A DNA stretch of 64,000 bases from Perca fluviatilis (Eukaryota; Chordata; Actinopteri; Perciformes; Percidae): positions 4,870,886-4,934,885 of the forward strand of contig NC_053112.1 in NCBI RefSeq assembly GCF_010015445.1, given 5' to 3'. Made by a program: the position numbers and the translations under genes. Positions 33,191-44,347 of the stretch are shown here, one piece after another (positions within the stretch are counted from its first letter, which is position 1; each line of letters begins with the position of its first letter). Under the pieces are notes generated by a model. The model did no database searches, was not told the origin of the DNA, and saw nothing but the letters and a program-made list of their open reading frames with translations.

Positions 33191-33307
33191 TACATTAGTA
33201 TAAAAAACGTGACCCCAACACGTAAATCTTCAAAATAACGTGAGGGTATCACGTTCTAATAGATTTAATTTCGTAATGCCATCACGAACTGACGTGAGAC
33301 TGGGTTG

Positions 33308-34796
33308 GTGCAGTCTGATGTGTTTCACGGAGACACGGCTGCACAGGGACATTACGGACCAGAACGTCTCCGTCGATGGCTTCCACACTGTCCGGGCAGA
33401 CCGGGATTGTACCGAGAGCAGTAAGCGGAAAGGCGGGGGGCTTGCAGTTCTAGTAAACAGCAGATGGTGTTATCCCGGTCATATCGAGATTAAAGAACAG
33501 CTCTGTAGACCAGATGTTGAACTGCTGGCCGCTGGACTCCATCCATACCATCTGCCTAGAGAGATCCCGCATGTCATCATCTTTGTTGTGTACATCCCTC
33601 GCTCTGCAAACCCAACATCTGCCTGCAGCATCATTTTTTATTTTATTTTTTCTCTTTATTTATTTAAACAGGGACAATGTACAATATACATTAACCTTAG
33701 ACAGGAGAGATGCATTATACCAGGTTGTAGCACTTGTGCTAGTTTCCACCTGTAGTCCCTGGGCAACAAATACATTTAATAATACATTTATCCCAAAACC
33801 AACATTAAAATTATCACACCCTTCATTCATTCATCAGCATTCATTTACAAATACGTTCCCACATACACATCAATTGCTATACATTATGTGAACATGTTTG
33901 TTTTAAAAGAAGCCATTTTTTGGCCCGATATGAATTTTTTTTTAAATTTGCACATTATTCACACCACCATCTCCAAACTACAGACTCAACACCCCAGTGC
34001 CCTCATCATCATGTCGGAAGACTTTAACCACGTCACCATGGATAGAGTTCTGCCGACGTTCAAACAATATGTTAGCTGTCCTACCAGAGAAGAAAGGACC
34101 CTGGACCTGATGTATGCTAACATTAAGGAAGCATACATCTCCTCTTCTCTCCCCCCTCTTGGCAGGTCAGATCACAACCTGGTTCACCTCAAACCCTGCT
34201 ATGTGCCTCTGGTGAAGAGGAAGCCTACAACCACAAGAACAGTGAGGAAGTGGTCAGAGGAGGCTTATGAGGCACTGCAGGGCTGCTTTGAAGTGACGGA
34301 CTGGCCTGCACTCTGTGAGCCCCACGGGGAGGACATTGACGGCTCACAGAGCGCATCACTGACTACATTCATTTCTGTGTGGACTGCAATGTCCCTGCTT
34401 GGACTGTAACCTGCTACGCCAATAATAAACCCTGGATCACCAAGGACATTAAGGCCATCCTGAATGAAAAGAAGAGGGCGTTCAGAGATGGCAACCGTGA
34501 TGAGGTGAGGAGAGTGCAGGGGGTACTCAAACTCAAAATCAGGGAGGCTAAAGACAGTTATAGGAGAAAGCTGGAGAGTAAACTCCAGCATAACAACATG
34601 AGGGATGTGTGGAGCGGCATGAGAACCATCACTGGGTTCCAGAAGACTGGTGGCATGGGGTTGGAGGGCTGTGTGGACCGGGCCAATGATCTGAACCTAT
34701 TTTTCAATAGGTTTGCTACTGCGGCCCATCCCCCACAAGACTGCTGCTGGCTGCCCAAAGAAAACTGCCACTTTACCTCCTCCTACTCCTCCTCCT
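33308..34796 (+). pseudogene. LINE copy, segment 2: endonuclease to pre-RT region
   Basis: After the foldback element the text resumes as LMCFTETRLHRDITDQNVS, RKGGGLAVLVNSRW and VIIFVVYIPRSANPTSA. It is then split by an insertion (33633-33945). It continues with HTTISKLQTQHP, IMSEDFNHV, TLDLMYANI, GRSDHNLVHL and the pre-RT block KPWITKDIKAILNEKKRAF and WSGMRTITGFQ. The first endonuclease motif lies in segment 1 at 25.1-25.3 kb. MSEDFNH has E where GDFNH is usual. Confidence 0.83.
33633..33945 (-). mobile_element. LINE 3' end inserted in reverse into the LINE copy
   Basis: On the minus strand the block ends acattgtccctgtttaaata, then an A-rich aataaaataaaaaa tail, as a LINE 3' end would. It separates SANPTSAC from HTTISKLQT of the host LINE. 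A short gca-att-like repeat flanks it imperfectly. Confidence 0.65.
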
Positions 34797-35329
34797 TAAG
34801 GCCGTTATATACTAGACGCATCCAAGGTGGCGCGCAACATTGTGACGTCAAAATGACGTAATATCCGGCCGGCGCGTCCGATTTATGGTGCGCGAGCCGA
34901 GGTCGTGCACGGCTCTTTTTTTTTCAGCGGCGCCCGACAAAGCGGAAAAGGAGGCCTGAACAAGTTCGCCGACAACCGGATGCCAGGACTCTCAGAGTGA
35001 CTGCAGATCTCTCTGGTAAACTCACTGGGTGAAGATGAGCTCTTTTATAGTGAATGAAAGGCTTGATCCGACGAAGCAGCTCACTGAATCAAATCAAAGC
35101 ATTGACGTCAATGCTGCTGCCAGTTCTGCCGTTATTTACCTTTTTCTTCTTCTTCTAGTCTGTAGAAAGAGCAACGTCGGTAGCATTTGCTCATTAGCGA
35201 GAGATTGTTCAGGAGAAGACTGCAACTAGTGTCACGACCACCAGCGCAGGTATAAATACTCACGGCGATCTCATGACGTCACATTTGTATGCGCCAGCTG
35301 CGCTGCGTCCAGTATATAACACGCTTTAC
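34797..35329. mobile_element. MITE inserted in the LINE copy
   Basis: Ends gttatatactagacgca (near the left) and tgcgtccagtatataac (right) are inverted. The GC-rich inner flanks (ggtggcgcgc and cagctgcgctgcg) also resemble each other. It separates the SSYSSS and FTDPSPPQF blocks of the host LINE. No transposase. It may be Harbinger-like. Confidence 0.65.
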
Positions 35330-35783
35330 AGACCCCTCACCACCTCAATTCACACCCTCCTACTCCACCCCTCCCCCAGCTCTAAACCATGTCCTCTACA
35401 ACCCGAGGACCTCCCCCCTCCCCCCACGGTCACTTCTGGTGAGAAGACATCTGACAAGACTCCACTCCGGAAAAGCTGCTGGCCCAGACGGTGTATTTCC
35501 CAGGGTGCTTAAAGCCTGTGCCCCCCAGCTGTGTGGAGTACTAAGTCTAGTCTTCAGCCTGAGCCTGCACCTTCAGAGGGTCCCCGTGCTGTGGAAGACT
35601 TCCTGCCTCGTTCCTGTGCTAAAGACTTCGCGTCCCAGCGGCCCTCTGACGTCCCACATCATGAAGACCTTTGAGAGGCTCGTCCTGGAGCAGCTAAGGC
35701 CTATGGTCAGGCCCTTCACTGATCCACTACAGTTCGCCTACCAGCCCAGCCTGGGAGTTGAGGACACCCAGTCTGGACTGGTC
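35330..35783 (+). pseudogene. LINE copy, segment 3: RT N-terminal part
   Basis: The frame gives GKAAGPDGVFPRVLKACAPQL, VPVLWKTSCLVPVLK, MKTFERLVLEQLRP and DPLQFAYQPSLGVEDT, the start of the RT fingers. The palm with YADD is absent: the text passes from GVEDTQSGL here to DTLTIVAERRML at 38.83 kb. The copy had therefore already lost most of its RT before the hAT insertion. Confidence 0.82.
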
Positions 35784-36670
35784 TAGGGGTGCACGATATT
35801 GAAAAAATTTGATATTGCGATATCGATAATGAATATTGCGATATCGATATTAATTTCGATATTTTTAAACATATGTTAAATTACCAAAGTTATGGGAAAA
35901 CACATCAAAATAGATTTCATACCTGCAAACTCAGAAGGGATGAAAAAGGTTACACATCTCACCAACCCCCCAGAAGGAAATAAAGGGAAAAAACAACTAT
36001 TTCCCGGTACTAAAACGATACATTTAAAACGGTGCATGAACTGAAAGAATTATATATATATTTAAAATTAAATGATTTATTAAAAAACATTAATTAAACA
36101 TTAAAAAACACTGGATGGGAAAAGGGTATTTTACAATTACTTTGAATGCAGCACGAGGCTGGTGAGGCGAGGCTGAGTCTGTGTTTTTCAGACAACGGCA
36201 GCTACAGTCTGGTGTTAGAATCCTCTCCAGTGAAATACAGACACACTTTTACACCGTTTAGCTGTCAGCATTTCAACCGTGTTTACTCCAGCTGCTAGCT
36301 AACGGTAGGCTAACGTTACCTGCTGTCGAGTGTTTGTTAACTAGCGTCCCGTCCGGCGATGTTTCAGTTCCCTCTAATGTCCGTTTTCGCAGGATCAGGG
36401 AGAAGCGGAGGCAATTAAGTGGCACCTAAATAAGGCACCTAAATCCACGTTGCTATTCAGTCCGGTAGATAATGTTCGTTAAGGCACCGGTGCCGTATTA
36501 GCACTAAAAATAAAAACCTCCATCTGGACTAACGATCCCGTGGATGACATTTTCCTATTCTATTTTCACCAAAAAGCGACTAGTTTGCAGGTATGACATT
36601 TATAACAAATAAAACAAGTTCCACGCAGCTGATGTTTATACTTCTCCGCTGGTGGGTGCGTCGAGCCGGC

Positions 36671-36692
36671 ATGTGTGTGTGTGTGTGTGTGG
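36671..36692. repeat. (TG)n microsatellite
   Basis: A short run of tg repeats inside the outer hAT-like element. Confidence 0.9.
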
Positions 36693-37038
36693 TAGAGCGA
36701 GGAAGAAGTGAGACAGTGACGGCGATTTTCTTCGGAGTGAGTAGTGACTCTAGAGTCATAGTGAGATAAACAAAGTGTCTCCCCTGTTCTATCTTACCAC
36801 GGTGGGAAATCTGGAGCAGGAGAAGTTAACTCTCTCCTTGATTTCATGTTGTAATGGAGAAGGAGAACCAGGACATGAGACAGGGGAAATGCAACGCTAC
36901 CAAGTGATGTGTATTTATCGAGAGGTGCATCAAAGAGTATAGACATAACAAGAGGCGAAACTCAATAGAACGTTGTGCTGCAGCTTGCAATGGAACATTC
37001 TATTGAGTGCAGCTCCACCATCTTGGACTGAATGCAAC

Positions 37039-38650
37039 TAGGGGTGGGAGATATTGACAAAAATGAATATCTCGATATTTCTTTTCAATATCTCGATATC
37101 AATATTCAGACGATATTTTTGAAATCCTTCTAGAAGTTAAAAGAAGCCCTGTTTGGAGGCTATTTCGGTGGTTCTCTTGGGAAAATGTACAAGCAAGATG
37201 AAATTATAACAATAAACAAAGGGCTCTGTTCTGTAACATATTGCACACCACATGTCCTTATTGGAAGCAGTCCTGGAGCTGGGACAGGGCCAGGTCAGAC
37301 TAGGTTCTGATAGTCCTTCTACTTGGCTGTATAGTCCTTCTGACTGGGATTTATGCTGGGATCAGGAGTTGGATGTGATCTGACTGGCCCAGGTGAGGGA
37401 GAGGAGCAGTTCTGTGTGCTTTTTGGATGTTAGAGTATACATGGTCTAGTGTGTTCTTCCCTCTAGTAACACAATCTACATGCTGGGAGAAAGCTGGAGG
37501 GGAACAGACTTTAAGGACGCCTTGTTAAAGTCCCCTGTATCCCCTCCAGGTGATCGTGCTGCAGTTTTATCACTGTGGTTAGCAGTGAACCAAACTTGTG
37601 CTAACGTTAGCATCGGGGGCTATGTAGACGGCAGTGTGCTGTTTTCATAGTAAATAAAATGGTCAGTATATTACCAATAGGGCTCCAGGTCAGGTGAGCC
37701 GTGCTGGGCAACGATCCTGCAGTTGGTACTCCATTCATTGTGCACAAAAATGCAGTCCTCCGCCTCTGGTCGTGCCGGAGTTATGTTCTCATTCTGCCGG
37801 TAGATAGCTAGCTCGGCGTGCTAGCGCCGACAACAACCTGGAGGGCTCGGTCAGGCTATGTCCTCCGGGATGTTATGAGCCGCCTGGAAGGATCTCGTAA
37901 CGGCTGTGTTGTATCGTGGTCCTGTATTGATTAGTTCAGTGTGGCTGTACGTACTTGTATAAATATACACCGACAGGAGAGTCGCTGCACAATCGCGCGC
38001 CGCCATCTTTGTTGACATGAGTGAACGTCATAACGCACAGGTAAGAACTAGTAGCAGCTTACTCTCTTGCGGGACGATCGTGATTTTGTACAAAAAATAC
38101 AGTCAAACAAACCCCTACAGTATTAAAATCGCTACATATAATTGCTTAGAAGGTTATAGTGTGCGTTATTTGTTTTCTCTTTAACTTCTTTCAGCTCTTT
38201 TCATGTTTGGGGGGTCGGATTGTACAAATTATGAAATATTCGATATCCCAATTTTGCATATCGTCCAGACAACAATTTGGATATTATCGTCTAAACCAGG
38301 GGTCAACAACACGGTGCCCGCGGGCACCAGGTAGCCCCCAAGGACCACATGAGTAGCCCTCAGGCCTGTTCTAAAAATTAAAATTGAATATTGATATTAT
38401 GTTTCCCACCTTGTTAAGTTATTGTTGATAATTTTTGTGAGAAATCATTAACATGATCAGTGTCTTCACATAGATGAGTAGCATTAATCATTAATAATCA
38501 TTTATAACTAAAGGCAAACTGAGCACATTTGTTATTTCAGAAGAGTGTATCAAACTGGTAGCCCTTCGTATGACTCAGTACCCAGGAAGTAGCTCTCAGT
38601 TTAGAAAAGGTTGGTGACCCCTGGTCTAAACGATATATCGCCCACCTCTA
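37039..38650. mobile_element. Second hAT-like element nested in the first
   Basis: Ends taggggtgggagatatt and gatatatcgcccacctcta are inverted, and the flanks aatgcaac / catgcaac match at 7 of 8 bases. Sub-terminal tctcgatatt repeats occur at the left end. It has no transposase and carries a third element at 38297-38623. Confidence 0.82.
38297..38623. mobile_element. Innermost hAT MITE (327 bp) with perfect 8-bp duplication
   Basis: Ends caggggtcaacaac and ggttggtgacccctg are inverted, and gtctaaac is identical on both sides (38289-38296 and 38624-38631). It is the youngest of three nested hAT-type insertions. Confidence 0.92.
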
Positions 38651-38826
38651 CATGCAACACAATGTTCTATTAAGTTTTGCCTTGTTGCTTCTATACTCTT
38701 TGGGTACATGTCGGGCGTGATGCAACACAAACAAAATATTGCATAATTATTGCGAGACTTTCGGTATAATATCGCGCAACGTGATATCGCGATAACGATA
38801 TTGAGTTGATATATCTTGCACCCCTA

Positions 38827-39266
38827 AGCTGGACACACTTACGATCGTGGCTGAGAGGAGGATGCTGTCCAGGCTTCAGTCCATCTTGCATAATGTCTCA
38901 CACCCTCTTTACGACACACTGACCCACCAGAGGAGCTCCTTCAGCAGAAGACTCCTCTCACCCAGATGCACCACAGAGCGCCACAGGAAATCGTTCCTGC
39001 CTGTGGTCATTAAACTTTACAACGCCTCCCTTGGAGAGTCAAACACCCCCTTTCTGTAATCTTCTCAAACATAGACAATCATTTCTCTTTTTTTGCACTC
39101 ATTGCACATTAATACTGTACATTTGATCTTTTATATATTATTACTATATATTTGTTTTTAATATATATGTTGTCTGGATAGTATATGTTGTTTTAATATC
39201 CAGAGTTTGTAACAATAATAATTTCCCCCTGGGATTATTAAAGTATTTCTGATTCTGATTCTGATT
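38827..39266 (+). pseudogene. LINE copy, segment 4: ORF end and 3' tail
   Basis: The frame reads LDTLTIVAERRMLSRLQSI, HPLYDTLTHQRSSF and KSFLPVVIKLYNASL to a stop at 39057-39059. It is followed by an untranslated region that ends in tttctgattctgattctgat. This is the authentic 3' end of the LINE copy that starts near 25.1 kb. Confidence 0.85.
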
Positions 39267-39658
39267 AACTAAGAAATTATTATTCTGTTAACACTCACCT
39301 TTTCAAATTTCATGCTCCATATCTACGTTATCTATAAACAACCAAGCTAAGCTGAATAAAAAATTTGTAACTGTTATTAATGTACTACTTATGCATATTT
39401 TCATTCTACTCTACTTTTCATTCTTCATTCTACTGTAAATTAAACCTTTATTTAATTGATTTTTTGTAAAGTCCCCACTAATCATGTGGGAATTTCTGTG
39501 AATTATGTAAATAACATGCAAATGAGGTCCCCACCAACAATGTTAACTCGTTTTTTTTATAAGTCCCTACATAGGATGGTCAAGAAAATTACTTTATCAA
39601 TTCAGATGTTTGAAGTTGTGTATAAGCTAACAAGGCTATGGTGAGTATACCAGATTTG
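39267..39658. other. Unassigned AT-rich sequence
   Basis: No gene or clear repeat boundary is seen. A short stretch pairs tccccactaatcatg with related tccccaccaac, but no full element can be supported. Confidence 0.3.
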
Positions 39659-39708
<50 letters not shown>

Positions 39709-39721
39709 ATGTTGCTCTGTG

Positions 39722-39803
<82 letters not shown>
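39659..39803. repeat. (GT)n microsatellite, two blocks
   Basis: Runs at 39659-39707 and 39724-39803 are separated by catgttgctctgtgtc. Long His-Thr and Val-Cys frames here are artefacts of the repeat. Confidence 0.97.
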
Positions 39804-40980
39804 TGTAGTGTCGTGGAAGTTTCCTTTGCAGCAGGGGGGGAGTTTTCAGAGTTTAGTAAAATGAAACAAATAAGACAGTCTGAGACTAGAACCAAGTTGG
39901 GTTTTTGTATTTTATTAACCAAAGTATATATTTGCAAATAGGATCAACATGCTTTCACAAAAGGCCGCAGCCCAGTGTGGAGTCAGTTTCTCAAATGAGT
40001 GAACAAGAACACCAGGCTTATATGCAGCTTCAGAGTGACAGCACATACGCACTTAGATTATTATGACGCTACAATTCTTACAGGCAATCTGATACACATG
40101 AAGACAATCAGAGAAATACACAAGAGACATCTTGGAGCCATTTCGCCTCCTCCTCCCTGTACGACCTTCACCCCCCCAGTTACATCTTAACTGGCATGGG
40201 AAAACTAGAGATAGTTTTAGGGTGACCTTGTTGCCCCTATCTGTTCAGGCTAACAGTGCTCACATTATGTTCCAGACTCGACGTCTCAGCAGTTAAGCAG
40301 AAACTGAGATAAACTGTCTTTCAATAATGTGAGAGAATTAAAGTAGAAATAAAACATAAAAATATAAGGAATAATGCTTAAATGTAATTTTTCCCATTAC
40401 AGTAGTTTGGGAATTACTGAAAACTATATATATCATTTAATTTCGTTTTTAAATGAAATGAAAATATACAGATTTACAAGAAGAAATGTAACCTTTTTCC
40501 GTTTTTCCGAAGTGGAGCCAACGGTTTCTAGCTTTAAGCTAACGCCAACGGTTACTAGCTTTAAGCTAACAGCACTAAGCCAACAATGGAAAACGTAACG
40601 TTAGGTAAAGATGTTTGTCAAGTGCAACACAGTGAAGAATGTATTTCTTCTTAAAAAAAAGCGTCAACATTAACGTTAAGAGGCCAACAGTTAACGTCCG
40701 TAAGCCGACGTCATCACAGCTGTCCTAAAAAAAAAAAAGAAAGATAAGAACAAACTGGCAAGAAAAGTCGTTGGATTTCTGTGGTAAAGACGTTATGGAC
40801 TTGAAACCTGTGAGAAGCTTCAGAGAGAAAAGTTACTGAAAGTTAACGATGTCGACCATTAGAGTCGACATCACGAGCTAAAAACAAGACAACATGAAGC
40901 AGAATCACTTTCTGCTTCCTCACATCTCAAAGACAAGTCTGGGCGGTAGCTGAGATACAACTCACGAGGTTTGAATTTAA
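39804..40980. other. Unassigned; possible solo LTR, then 5' flank of an NLR copy
   Basis: 39870-40370 has a minus-strand aataaaatacaaaaacccaa block and might be an old solo LTR, but no paired ends were seen. From about 40860 the sequence matches 48340 onward (catgaagcagaatc, caactcacgaggttt), the 5' flank shared by three NLR-derived copies. Confidence 0.4.
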
Positions 40981-40995
40981 TTTCTGCTCATTTAA

Positions 40996-41732
40996 CCCTT
41001 TAGGCGCTGGGTTTTATTTTTAAAAATACTAGATTTTGGTACCTAAATTTCAGAAGGCTCTGGCTTGAAAGTGGTTTGAGATAGAGACAAAGTGTAAATG
41101 AAACAAATATTGAGAATGACCTAACGTTTATCTAGGGAGTACATTTTCCCATCTAATTTGCATATTATGATGTCATATGGCGGCGGCCATATTGGATTTA
41201 TGTAATTTCCATGAAATACCTGATATTTTGAAAGAGAGTTGAACTTATTTCAGATTTACCCCACCCCATCCATTTGTTATGTTGTCCACATTATCACATG
41301 AAGAGGGAAAAGGTAAAGTGTAAGCCAACAGTCATAAACTAGAATTATTACTACACCACAAAACTCATGTAAACAGTAGGCGTTTTTTTAGTTATTTCTT
41401 TTTTTTTGGTGAGGGCTTTGGACGGGGGAGGGGCTCATGGCAGCACCTGCTGCTCGTTGAGCACAGTAATTGCAGAGTGATACGTGCTTTCACGGTGCTC
41501 CAAACACCACAAAAGTCTCCAATAACACCAGAAAAAGTCGCTAGTCGCTTTTGACAAGTTTGGATGGGATTTCCTTGAACATTTTGCATTGAAGCATGAC
41601 GTATTTCTGAGCTAAGGTCTAAGTACAGGATGTCTGCCAACTAGTGGAGGGGAGTATGAATGACATATAAAAACAGCTGTTTGATTCAGTACTGCGTCCT
41701 GTCGCAATTTTGCGACTTTGGTGCTTAAAGGG
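40996..41732. mobile_element. piggyBac-like MITE (737 bp), TTAA flanked
   Basis: Ends ccctttaggcgc and gtgcttaaaggg are inverted and flanked by TTAA (40992-40995 and 41733-41736). The paralogous segment at 48451-48456 shows the empty site tttTTAAcatgaactg with a single TTAA, proving the insertion and its exact target. No transposase. Confidence 0.92.
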
Positions 41733-41787
41733 TTAACATGAACTGTGAAGTCATTATTAACTAATCTGCTCTTTTTACTGTCATTAA

Positions 41788-42688
41788 CCCGTGTGTTGTC
41801 TTCCCTTCGACTATGAACTTATCTTACCGGGTCAAAATTGAACGTGAACGTTTTTTTCTTTGGCTTCTTTCTGTGCTTTCGTTGCTTTTAAAAAAACGCT
41901 TTTTCTTCAGTACCACCAGTAACACCACTAACACCAACTTGTTACCACTAGTTTCGCACTTCTTTTTGCAATTCATGGTCCCACAATTCCAAGATGTTTT
42001 TCAAAATTAGGCCCTATGTTCCCACATTTCCTTTTTCATAAATGTGTATCAGATTTTATCCCCCAAGCCCTCTCTTGTGGGAGGATAGGGCTTAAATTGA
42101 AGGGAAATGTAGGAACACAAGACTTAATTTTGAAAATGTCCTAGAAATGTGGGAACATAGGGCCTTCTTTTCAGTGAAAAAAATTTCTTACAAATGTGGG
42201 AACATAGGGATGACCCCAACAACCCCATTTGTATGGAACTGTACCTCATTTAAGACTTAAAAGAAGAAGCAGTGGCTGGGTTGGCTCAGTGGGTATAGCA
42301 GGCGCACATATACTGAGATGTTGATGCCTCGATGCAGAGGTCCAGGGTTTGAATCTGACCTGTGACGATTTCCTGAATGCTTTCCCCCTTTCTCACCCAG
42401 CTGCCCTGTCTAATTAAAGGCAGAACAGCCCAAATAAATAAAAGAAGCCAAAATTATTAAAGACTGTGACTAATAGTTAAGCTCAGAGTATGTTGAGTGG
42501 ATCACCGACTGCATGTCAAAGTTTAGTCAGGATGCTGTTTTGAAACCATTTAAACATTGTTTTAAATGCTATACAATTTAATAAAACACCTAAAGAACGT
42601 TGTATGGAACCATCCATGTTATTTTTGGGCAATGTGGTTGAAAGACACCTATATTTCTGAAATAAAAACAACTTAAAGAACGGGAGGG
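41788..42688. mobile_element. Second piggyBac-like MITE (901 bp), TTAA flanked
   Basis: It begins cccgtgtgttgtcttccc and ends gaacgggaggg, flanked by TTAA (41784-41787 and 42689-42692). Related segments at about 48500 and 50250 lack it. Inside, aggccctatgttcccacatt (42009) recurs inverted near 42166. A SINE (42267-42438) lies within. Confidence 0.88.
42267..42438 (+). mobile_element. tRNA-derived SINE with 9-bp target duplication
   Basis: The A box ttggctcagtgggtatagca and B-box-like gggtttgaatc are followed by a body ending aattaaaggcagaacagccc and an A-rich tail. taaaagaag is repeated at 42258-42266 and 42439-42447. It inserted into the piggyBac-like MITE. Confidence 0.88.
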
Positions 42689-42801
42689 TTAATAATAATT
42701 GGGCTCACAGGAGAACCGGATGAAAAGAGTCTTTATGATATAAAATCATGTTTATTTCAGCTCCTGTTAATGTTGTCTGTGTGATGTTTATGTTTCTACA
42801 G

Positions 42802-42872
42802 TCAGAGCAGCTGGGTGAAGAAATGCAGAATGAGAAACTGCTTCAGCTGAAGATCCAGAAACATCACAACTG
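42802..42872 (+). pseudogene. Copy 1 of the NLR 5' exon, with in-frame stop
   Basis: The block is framed by an AG acceptor (tttctacag) and a GTAAAA donor, and matches 50354-50430, including agagcagctgggtgaagaaa. It is 71 bp instead of 77 bp. In the gene A phase it encodes QSSWVKKCRMRNCFS and then TGA. Surrounding intron sequence is also related to copy 3, so this is a duplicated, dead exon. Confidence 0.8.
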
Positions 42873-43440
42873 GTAAAATGATGGCTCACTTTACTTATTA
42901 AGATCACAGGCGTCAGACTGGGGGGAAAAGGGGGACTGAGTACCCTGGGCCCTCATGTGAGGAGGGCCCAAAAAGATGCTAGAATGAATAGCTGTGGATG
43001 CGTGGAGGGGCCCATAGAAAATGCCTTTCTACAGGGCCAAGAATTTTGTGCTACGCCCCTAAGTAAGATTAACTGATACTTTATTGATCTTGCAAGGGGC
43101 GTACATTACACACCGGCCCTATTACACACACATACCTAGGACCTAACCCTATACCACTTGGTAAGATGATGGCTCACTTTCCTTATCACTGATTTATGTT
43201 TGGTGCTCTCTGGTTTCTCTGGTTTCTGGCGTCAGTAGTCAGGATACAAAAAGTCTCAGAGAAGAGAAACACTTCCAAGATTATTTTGGACCTTTTGGTT
43301 TTTTATTGACAGAATACAGTTCAGGGTTTACATTACAAAGTTTAGGTGCAGCACCCAAACCGTTTTGGGAACCACCAAAGCTAAATACAATTAAAATAAT
43401 TTTGAGCATCAACACTAACTGAATTACTTTTCTCAGATCT

Positions 43441-43651
43441 TGTGGAGTGCAATAAGTGAGGAGACAAGAGACGGAGATGCGTCGAGTCAGCTTTACTCTC
43501 CACTTCTATAAGTATACAACACTGTCAGCGAGTGAGAGCAACAGCGGCCACAACACGTAAACCCGGAACTCGTATAACATAAACACCTCTCCCTTAAAAG
43601 GTACAGTCCCTTGGTGAATGTCTCCTTCAGTCTTACTTGTGGGTCACCACA
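43441..43651 (-). repeat. 3' LTR of the Gypsy element
   Basis: 211 bp from tgtggagtgcaataag to gggtcaccaca. It differs from the other LTR by a single extra A in the run at about 43598 as far as can be read by eye. Confidence 0.95.
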
Positions 43652-43667
43652 CAGGCCCCCCCAGAAT
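43652..43667 (-). promoter_or_regulatory. Polypurine tract of the Gypsy element
   Basis: On the minus strand a run of seven or more G (tctgggggggcctg) immediately precedes the 3' LTR, where the plus-strand primer is expected. Confidence 0.65.
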
Positions 43668-43773
43668 TCACCTACAATAACAGGGCCAGACTGAACAGGT
43701 ACCCCAAAGAGAACATAGGACCTATACGCTAGTGCAAAACAGAACAGTCCAGCTCATAACAGACCTAGAAAAG

Positions 43774-44331
43774 TCAACGTACAGGGGGGCGGACCAGGCG
43801 GCCATAACGGCTGCGCCTAACAGGAGAAGGGCAAAGGGCGAGGGGCAGGGCCGGGGCAGGGTGAGGGGCAGGGGCTGAGGCCGCCGCAGGGGGGCGCCCC
43901 CGCCGTGGGGGCTGGGCCAGCTGAAGCGGTTCGCCAATATCCACATGAGCAGGCTTGAGACGGTCTATAGCCACCCGCTCAGGCCTGCCCCCCATATCCA
44001 CAACAAAGTTCTTAGACCCTCCCGCCAGGACACGGAAGGGCCCATCGTAGGGGGGCTGCAGCGGGGCACGATGGCCATCGTGGCGGATGAAGACATACTT
44101 TGCTGACGGCAAATCCTTGGGAACATAGGACTGGGGGAGGCCATGGTGAGACGTTGGAATAGGAACGAAAGCGTTGGCAACGTCCCGGGATGCAGCACGA
44201 TGGGAGGCAACCGACCACGGGGCAGTGGCATCTGGAAGAAACTCCCCCGGGACGCGGAGAGGCTGGCCGTATACCAGCTCGGCCGATGAGGCTTGAAGAT
44301 CTTCCTTGGGGGCGGAGCGGAGGCCAAGCAT
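43774..44331 (-). pseudogene. Gypsy integrase C-terminal part
   Basis: The 185-aa segment has LGLRSAPKEDLQASSAELVYG, then KYVFIRHDGHRAPLQPPYDG and the GPY/F-type YDGPFRVL, DRLKPAHVD and a Pro-rich tail. It continues the integrase in a different frame from the core segment, so at least one frameshift separates them. Confidence 0.85.
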
Positions 44332-44347
44332 AACCCATGGGAGGCGG

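Larger units (their letters stand above)
25356..33307. mobile_element. ~7.95-kb foldback element with 8-bp target duplication
   Basis: The ends caacccagtctcacgtcagt and its inverse at 33307 are flanked by gtgcagtc on both sides (25348-25355 and 33308-33315). The inverted arms are very long: about 25356-25730 plus 29506-30108 on the left and 31804-33307 on the right, broken only by indels and a LINE in the left arm. The right arm has about 540 bp (32640-33190) missing from the left one. No transposase frame was found, so it is likely moved in trans. The 8-bp duplication suggests a hAT-type enzyme. Confidence 0.85.
35784..38826. mobile_element. Outer hAT-like non-autonomous element
   Basis: Ends taggggtgcacgatat and atatcttgcaccccta are inverted. 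Flanks gactggtc and agctggac agree at 5 of 8 bases only, so the target duplication is decayed. Sub-terminal gatattgcgatatcgata-type repeats are palindromic. A second hAT-like element (37039-38650) is nested in it, and no transposase remains. Confidence 0.78.

Noticed and set aside
39602..39937. 111-aa frame rich in His-Thr repeats
   Set aside because: It is the translation of the (GT)n microsatellite and has no protein features beyond the repeat.
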